64,000 bases of DNA, taken from NCBI GenBank assembly GCA_050694175.1, contig JBOGXA010000004.1, positions 1 to 64,000 on the forward strand, written 5' to 3'. The DNA is from JBOGXA01 sp050694175. GTDB lineage: Bacteria > Actinomycetota > CADDZG01 > WHSQ01. A program made the position numbers and the translations under genes. A model generated the notes under the pieces. That model saw nothing but the letters and a program-made list of their open reading frames with translations. It was not told the origin of the DNA and searched no databases. Within the stretch, counting starts at the first letter, position 1, and each line of letters opens with the position of its first letter. This document shows, piece after piece, positions 59,374 to 64,000 of the stretch.

Positions 59374-60537
59374 ATGACCGAGGCAGTGATCGTGTCAGCA
59401 GTGCGCACTCCGATCGGGCGGGCCAAGAAGGGGTCGCTTGTCGATGCTCGCCCCGACGACATGGCCGCGTTCGCAATCGCCCATGCATACAAGGCCGTCC
59501 CCGAGCTTGATCCGGGCGCGATCGTCGATGTGATGGTCGGTTGCGGATTCCCCGAGCAACGACAGGGCATGAACCTCGGACGGCGCGCCGCTCTGCTCGC
59601 CGGCCTGCCCGACCACGTACCCGGCACCACCGTCAATCGATTCTGCGCGTCGTCCCTTCAGACCATCCGCATGGCGTTTCACGCGATCCGAGCCGGCGAA
59701 GGTGATGCGTTCGTAGCGGCGGGGGTCGAATCGATCAGCCAGGTAGACGGCTACCCCAAGGACATGAACGAGCTGCATCCGAAGCTCTTCGGAGACGACG
59801 CCGAGATCGCCAACGTCTACATCCCAATGGGGATGACCGCAGAGAACGTGGCGGAGAAGTTCGGGGTCGGCCGCGACGAGATGGACAGGTTCGCTCAGCG
59901 CTCCCAGGAACGTGCCGTAGCCGCTCAGGAGAACGGGTTCTTTGCTCGCGAGATCACTCCCTACGTCCTCGAAGACGGCACCTCGGCCGATAAGGACGAT
60001 GGCCCGCGTCCCACCTCCACACTAGAGAAGCTTGCGGAACTGCCGCCCGCGTTCAAACCCGACGGCGCGGTCACCGCCGGCAATTCTTGCCCGCTCAACG
60101 ACGGCGCGGCCGCCGTCGTGGTCATGAGCGCGGAGAGGGCACGCCAGCTGGGTATCACTCCGGTCGCCCGGATTGTGGCTTCATCCGTCTCGGGGGTTGC
60201 TCCGGAGATCATGGGTGTCGGGCCAATCGAAGCGGTCCGCAAGGTGTTGAAGCAGGCCAGCATGTCCATCGGCGACGTGGACGTCGTTGAATTAAACGAG
60301 GCCTTTGCCGCGCAGGTCCTTGCCGTCTGCCGTGACCTCGACGTCGATCCGTTTGGGAGTGTCCTCAACCCGAATGGTGGCGCCATCGCCCTCGGTCACC
60401 CGTACGGGATGACGGGTGCGCGCATCATGTGCACCTTGCTCAACGACCTGCGATCGCGCGATCAAACGGTGGGGCTCGAGACGATGTGCGTCGGGGGCGG
60501 CCAGGGCATGGCCATGCTCGTCGAGAGGCTCAGCTAG
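59374..60537 (+). CDS. Acetyl-CoA C-acyltransferase (thiolase)
   Basis: 387 aa. Catalytic Cys in NRFCASSLQ (C91), NEAFAAQ, GGAIALGHPYGMTGAR with the catalytic His, and CVGGGQGMAM with the second Cys. It cleaves or forms 3-ketoacyl-CoA in fatty-acid oxidation or acetoacetyl-CoA synthesis. ATG with GAGGAGGCGCGAGG upstream. Convergent with the orphan receiver gene, 2 nt apart. Confidence 0.93.
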   Translation: MTEAVIVSAVRTPIGRAKKGSLVDARPDDMAAFAIAHAYKAVPELDPGAIVDVMVGCGFPEQRQGMNLGRRAALLAGLPDHVPGTTVNRFCASSLQTIRMAFHAIRAGEGDAFVAAGVESISQVDGYPKDMNELHPKLFGDDAEIANVYIPMGMTAENVAEKFGVGRDEMDRFAQRSQERAVAAQENGFFAREITPYVLEDGTSADKDDGPRPTSTLEKLAELPPAFKPDGAVTAGNSCPLNDGAAAVVVMSAERARQLGITPVARIVASSVSGVAPEIMGVGPIEAVRKVLKQASMSIGDVDVVELNEAFAAQVLAVCRDLDVDPFGSVLNPNGGAIALGHPYGMTGARIMCTLLNDLRSRDQTVGLETMCVGGGQGMAMLVERLS

Positions 60538-60539
60538 GC

Positions 60540-60887
60540 CTAAGCAAGGGACTCGACGAGCGGTACGAGGCCGTCGATATCCCTTTTGGGAAGGAACTCG
60601 TCCGCCCACTCGGGCTTCTCGTGGACGATCGCGGAGAAGGCAACGATCTTTGTCCACGGGGACCGCTCGCGGATGAAGGCCGCCGCCCGCTCGCCGTCCC
60701 AGCGAGGCATGTTGTGGTCGATGACGGCGACGTCCGGCGGCATATCGCAGGCAAGCATCGCCCCCTCGAAGCCGTCGGCCCCCACGCCCGAGATCCTGAA
60801 TCCGCCATGGACGTTGAAGTAGGCGGCCAGCACGTCCCGCATGATCGGGTCGTCGTCGACCAGAAGCACCAAAGGTCTAAAAGACAT
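60540..60887 (-). CDS. Orphan single-domain response regulator
   Basis: 115 aa receiver: LLVDDDP, phospho-Asp in VAVIDHNMPRWDG, FSA and a shifted LPKRDID. No kinase or output gene adjoins it. Could serve the histidine kinase of the 56-58 kb operon or another system. Confidence 0.87.
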   Translation of the reverse strand: MSFRPLVLLVDDDPIMRDVLAAYFNVHGGFRISGVGADGFEGAMLACDMPPDVAVIDHNMPRWDGERAAAFIRERSPWTKIVAFSAIVHEKPEWADEFLPKRDIDGLVPLVESLA

Positions 60888-60996
60888 GATCTGGAAGTCG
60901 GCAGTCCGTCGCCGGCGCTGAATAGGGAGAACTTCGTAGACAGGGCGGCCGCAGGCCTCGTGCTTACCTTCGCAGGTACCGATCCGCCGGGACGGG

Positions 60997-61002
60997 TACG
61001 AT
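60997..61002 (+). promoter_or_regulatory. -10 box (TACGAT) before the sugar-type ABC ATPase
   Basis: TACGAT about 65 nt upstream of the TTG at 61067 would give a normal leader of about 58 nt containing GGAAGGGGGG. No clear -35 box. Confidence 0.35.
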
Positions 61003-61066
61003 CAATAGACGAAATCAGAAACAGCATCCCTGCGCTGCCGGGATCGCAGGGGAAGGGGGGTTCGAG

Positions 61067-62287
61067 TTGGCCGAGATAGTGCTCGACAATGTGACGAAGC
61101 GCTACGGCGACACGGTCGCTGTGGAGGATCTCGACCTCAATATCAAGGACGGCGAGTTCATGGTTCTCGTCGGCCCGTCGGGATGTGGAAAGACCACCGC
61201 ACTGCGCATGATCGCGGGTCTCGAGGAGATAAGTGAAGGGCAGATCAAGATAGGTGAACGCGTCGTCAACGACGTCCCGCCCAAAGACCGGGACATCGCC
61301 ATGGTGTTCCAGAACTACGCCCTCTACCCCCACATGAGCGTCTTCGACAACATGGCGTTCGGGCTCAAGCTCGCCAAGGTCGACTCCTCGGAGATCGACA
61401 GCAGGGTGAAGGAGGCAGCGCACATCCTCGGCCTTGACGAGTTCCTCGACCGTAAACCCCGCGCCCTCTCCGGAGGCCAGCGCCAGCGAGTGGCAATGGG
61501 ACGTGCGATCGTCCGGAAGCCACAAGCCTTCCTGATGGACGAGCCCCTGTCGAACCTCGACGCCAAGCTCAGGGTCCAGATGCGCTCCGAGATCGCCCGC
61601 ATCCAATCCGACCTCGAGGTCACCACCGTCTACGTGACTCACGATCAGGTCGAGGCCATGACGATGGGTAACAGGATCGCCGTCATTAGGAAGGGCGAGC
61701 TTCAGCAGGCGGGTACTCCGTCCGACCTGTTCAATGGGCCGACGAATCTGTTCGTCGCCGGGTTCATCGGAAGCCCCTCCATGAACTTCTTCTCGTCCAA
61801 GCTCGACGGCACCAACGGTTCGATGCAGATCTCGATTGGTAACCAAAATGTAACCATCGACCAGGAAGCCATCGAGCGGGGACGGCCCGCCCTGCACGAC
61901 TACGCGGGCAAGGAAGTGATCGTCGGCATCCGTCCCCAGGATTTCGAGGACGCTTCACTCAAATCGGATGCGCCCGCCGATTCCAGGATCAAGGTCAAGA
62001 TCGATCTCGTGGAAGCAATCGGCACGGAGACGCTAGTTCACTTCGACGTAGATGCACCGATCGTGCTGACGGACGACATGAGAGAACTGGCCCAGGACAT
62101 CGGGGGTGAGGAGGCGGAGCGGCTCGAGCAGAAGGCCAAGGAAGGACACAACGAATTCGTGGCGCAGCTCGACCCGAAAACCCGGATCAACCGCGGAGAC
62201 AGTGTTGAACTCGTCGTCGACACGACCCGCCTTCACTTCTTCGACACCAAGTCCAGCGACGGCATCTACGGAGATACGAAGCAGTAG
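61067..62287 (+). CDS. UgpC/MalK-type ABC transporter ATPase
   Basis: 406 aa. Walker A GPSGCGKTTA, Q-loop VFQNYALYPHM, signature LSGGQRQRVAMGRA, Walker B FLMDEPLSNLD, switch VTHDQVEAMTM, and a C-terminal regulatory TOBE region with an extra acidic insert (about 340-370). MsmK/UgpC-type ATPases often serve several sugar importers; no permease or binding protein is near. TTG start with GGAAGGGGGG upstream. Followed by a sugar-kinase gene. Confidence 0.9.
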   Translation: MAEIVLDNVTKRYGDTVAVEDLDLNIKDGEFMVLVGPSGCGKTTALRMIAGLEEISEGQIKIGERVVNDVPPKDRDIAMVFQNYALYPHMSVFDNMAFGLKLAKVDSSEIDSRVKEAAHILGLDEFLDRKPRALSGGQRQRVAMGRAIVRKPQAFLMDEPLSNLDAKLRVQMRSEIARIQSDLEVTTVYVTHDQVEAMTMGNRIAVIRKGELQQAGTPSDLFNGPTNLFVAGFIGSPSMNFFSSKLDGTNGSMQISIGNQNVTIDQEAIERGRPALHDYAGKEVIVGIRPQDFEDASLKSDAPADSRIKVKIDLVEAIGTETLVHFDVDAPIVLTDDMRELAQDIGGEEAERLEQKAKEGHNEFVAQLDPKTRINRGDSVELVVDTTRLHFFDTKSSDGIYGDTKQ

Positions 62288-62325
62288 CGGCCGAACCCAC
62301 TCTTTGCGCGATCAGCTTCGGAGAG

Positions 62326-63126
62326 GTGGTCATCGACCACTTCCCCGATCGAAGCATGGTCGCCGGAGCGCCCCTTCACGTTGCTACTCACCTCGCCGCA
62401 TTGGGGTGGAGATCGCTCCTCATCACCCGTCTCGGCCGAGACGACGACGCCGAGACGGTCGGGCACTTCCTCGATTCGCTCGGTCTCGATAGGACTTTCG
62501 TCGAGTACGACGACGAGCTGCCGACCGGCCGCGTCACCGTCGAGCTGACCGAGGACGGGCACACCTTCGACATCCACCGTCCGGCGTCGTGGGACCGAAT
62601 CGAGGGCCCAGAGGAGCTCCCCCCACACGATGCATTCTGTTTCGGAACTCTGTCGGGCCGGTCCCGCATCGCTCGGGGAGCTCTCGAACGGCTGCTGGCC
62701 GGCGCAGGTCCGCTGCGAGTCCTCGACGCCAACCTGAGACCACCCGACATATTGGAGGCTGCGCTGCGACTTGGCCTGGGCACCGCGAGGCTCACAAAGC
62801 TCAACGACGACGAGTTCACCGCCGTGGCCGCACGTCTGGGCTTCGAATCGTCGCCCGGCGCTTACTTCGAGCATGCCCCTGAGTTGGAATGGCTGTGCAT
62901 CACCAAAGGGGGGAACGGAGCCGAGCTGTACCGGCGCGACGGCGCGCGCTGGGCGGTGGAGGGCCGCGCCGTGGAGGTGATCGATACGGTCGGGGCCGGC
63001 GACGCGTTCACGGCCGGTCTGATCGACGGCCTCGGCCGGAAATGGGATGAGGGCGACACGCTGGCTCACGCACAAGCGATTGCCGAGCGAGTGGTGAGTC
63101 ACCAAGGGGGCTTTCCGCAAGACTGA
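62326..63126 (+). CDS. PfkB-family carbohydrate kinase, start unclear
   Basis: 266 aa from GTG. PfkB features: GAPLHVATHLAALG near the N-terminus, VLDANLRPP, KLNDDEF, ITKGGNGAELY and the catalytic DTVGAGDAFTAG (Asp near 226). The conserved beta-1 (ISFGEVVIDHFPD) begins five codons before this GTG, at an ATC (62311), and no ATG, GTG or TTG lies upstream in the frame. The real start may be non-canonical. Phosphorylates a sugar, fructose-like or ribose-like, probably imported with the preceding ATPase. Confidence 0.8.
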   Translation: MVIDHFPDRSMVAGAPLHVATHLAALGWRSLLITRLGRDDDAETVGHFLDSLGLDRTFVEYDDELPTGRVTVELTEDGHTFDIHRPASWDRIEGPEELPPHDAFCFGTLSGRSRIARGALERLLAGAGPLRVLDANLRPPDILEAALRLGLGTARLTKLNDDEFTAVAARLGFESSPGAYFEHAPELEWLCITKGGNGAELYRRDGARWAVEGRAVEVIDTVGAGDAFTAGLIDGLGRKWDEGDTLAHAQAIAERVVSHQGGFPQD

Positions 63127-63218
63127 GACCAGACGGGGTCAGCACGTGTCGCTGTAATCAAGTCCCGCAGCCATGACTGTCTGTTCGAAGGGTGCCAGTC
63201 CCACCAACGTGCGTTATG

Positions 63219-63224
63219 TAGGTT
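63219..63224 (+). promoter_or_regulatory. -10 box (TAGGTT) of leaderless murJ
   Basis: TAGGTT ends 6 nt before the ATG at 63231, with no ribosome site between. Confidence 0.5.
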
Positions 63225-63230
63225 GCTCGC

Positions 63231-64000
63231 ATGGGGATCGCCGGGATTCGTCGACGGGTTCGCGCTCTGCGACCCTCCCAGAGGGGACGGGCCGGCGCCG
63301 TGGCGGCCGGCATCTTCCTGTCGCGTCTGACAGGGTTGGTAAGAGAGCGGGCCGTTGGCCACTTCTTTGGTACGGGTTACGCGGCCGACGCGTTCACCGC
63401 CGCGTCGCGGATACCTAATCTTCTCCAGAATCTCCTCGGTGAGGGTGTTCTGTCGGCATCGATGATCCCCGTCTACAGCCGTCTGCTGGCCGAGGGGCGC
63501 GAGGAGGAGGCGGGCCGGGTCGCCGGAGCACTGGCCGGGCTGCTCACCGCCGCCGTCGGCACCCTCGTCGCTCTTGCAATCCTTTTTGCTCGGCCGCTCA
63601 CAGCCGTCCTGGCCCCCGGTTTGGCCGAGGAAACCTTCGAGCTCACGGTCACGCTCGTGCGGATCGTCACGCCGGGCATCGGCTTCTTGGTGATGTCGGC
63701 TTGGTGCCTCGGTGTACTCAACAGCCACCGACGCTTCTTTCTCTCCTACGTCGCTCCCGCCCTGATGAACGTGGCCCAAATCGCCGTGCTCGTCGCCGCC
63801 GCTTCGGTTCTGGTTAACGTGAACCTCGACGGCGAGCTCAGTCGGTCGGCTCAGTCATCGCTCGTGCTGTGGTTGGGGTGGGGCACGGTCGTCGGCGGGG
63901 TGCTCCAGTTCGCGGTGCAAGTACCAACCGTCCTGCGGGTGGCGCCCGGGGTGCGACCGAGCCTGCGCACAGACCTGCCGGGGGTGCGACGAACGGTCAG
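63231..64000 (+). CDS. murJ: Lipid II flippase MurJ (MviN family), 5' part only
   Basis: 256 codons open to the window end. After a basic start (GIRRRVRALRPSQRGRAGA) come the MurJ blocks AAGIFLSRLTGLVRERAVGHFFGTGYAADAFTAASRIPNLLQNLLGEGVLSASMIPVYSRLLAEG, followed by further membrane helices (LTAAVGTLVALAILFARPL, VTPGIGFLVMSAWCLGVLN). MurJ moves lipid-linked peptidoglycan precursors across the membrane. Confidence 0.93.
   Translation, partial: MGIAGIRRRVRALRPSQRGRAGAVAAGIFLSRLTGLVRERAVGHFFGTGYAADAFTAASRIPNLLQNLLGEGVLSASMIPVYSRLLAEGREEEAGRVAGALAGLLTAAVGTLVALAILFARPLTAVLAPGLAEETFELTVTLVRIVTPGIGFLVMSAWCLGVLNSHRRFFLSYVAPALMNVAQIAVLVAAASVLVNVNLDGELSRSAQSSLVLWLGWGTVVGGVLQFAVQVPTVLRVAPGVRPSLRTDLPGVRRTV

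Noticed and set aside
1..64000. CRISPR arrays, prophage, insertion sequences, tRNA or rRNA genes
   Set aside because: No regularly spaced repeats with unique spacers, no transposase or phage proteins, and no cloverleaf or rRNA-like stretch were found on reading both strands.

Overview
High-GC bacterial DNA, about 55 coding regions packed on both strands with short gaps and many 4-nt stop/start overlaps. GTG and TTG starts are frequent. At least nine genes have a TANNNT box only 6-8 nt upstream of the start codon, which indicates leaderless mRNAs. Together with a PucR regulator, a WS/DGAT acyltransferase, split LigD-type polymerase and ligase genes and a PASTA-less PknB-type kinase, this points to Actinomycetota, probably a deep or uncultured lineage. 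The genus cannot be read from the sequence. No tRNA, rRNA, CRISPR array, prophage or transposase was seen.

Layout. 1-5.3 kb: a repeat-bearing membrane protein running off the left edge, a LuxR-type ATPase regulator, a dCMP deaminase and a phosphoesterase. 5.3-13.7 kb: SDR, small membrane protein, L,D-transpeptidase, exported hydrolase, aldehyde dehydrogenase, then LigD-like polymerase and ATP-dependent ligase; two copies of a structured 101-bp-period repeat lie at 7.9 and 13.5 kb. 13.7-23.7 kb: a polyamine/GABA module (PucR, GabT-like aminotransferase, aldehyde dehydrogenase, PotADBC transporter, second class III aminotransferase). 23.8-34.7 kb: CorA, cupredoxin, MBL hydrolase, P1 peptidase homologue lacking its nucleophile, oxidoreductase, a tiny zinc-finger gene with a coupled partner, RmuC, a broken phosphoesterase relic, PCMT, WS/DGAT, ABM-like protein, GNAT.

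34.7-41.6 kb, minus strand: a NurA-HerA-SbcD(Mre11)-SbcC(Rad50) operon, the arrangement known from archaeal DNA-end resection, followed by a KDPG aldolase and the GNAT. 41.7-51.1 kb: S9 peptidase, class V aminotransferase, EamA permease, penicillin acylase homologue with a start-codon hairpin, Ser/Thr kinase, VanW-like protein and thermonuclease.

51.2-58.1 kb, minus strand: a five-gene operon of PAS/HAMP histidine kinase, single-receiver regulator, an 805-aa REC-Hpt-REC-REC-GGDEF-REC hub, a membrane-anchored HEAT-repeat protein and a BcsA-like family 2 glycosyltransferase. It looks like a self-contained c-di-GMP-linked exopolysaccharide signalling and synthesis unit, with a Wzb-like low-molecular-weight phosphatase divergently transcribed next to it. 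59-64 kb: thiolase, orphan receiver, UgpC/MalK-type ATPase, PfkB kinase and the 5' part of murJ.

The two most interesting regions are the resection operon, which sits in the same window as NHEJ-type polymerase/ligase genes and RmuC, and the signalling-glycosyltransferase operon.
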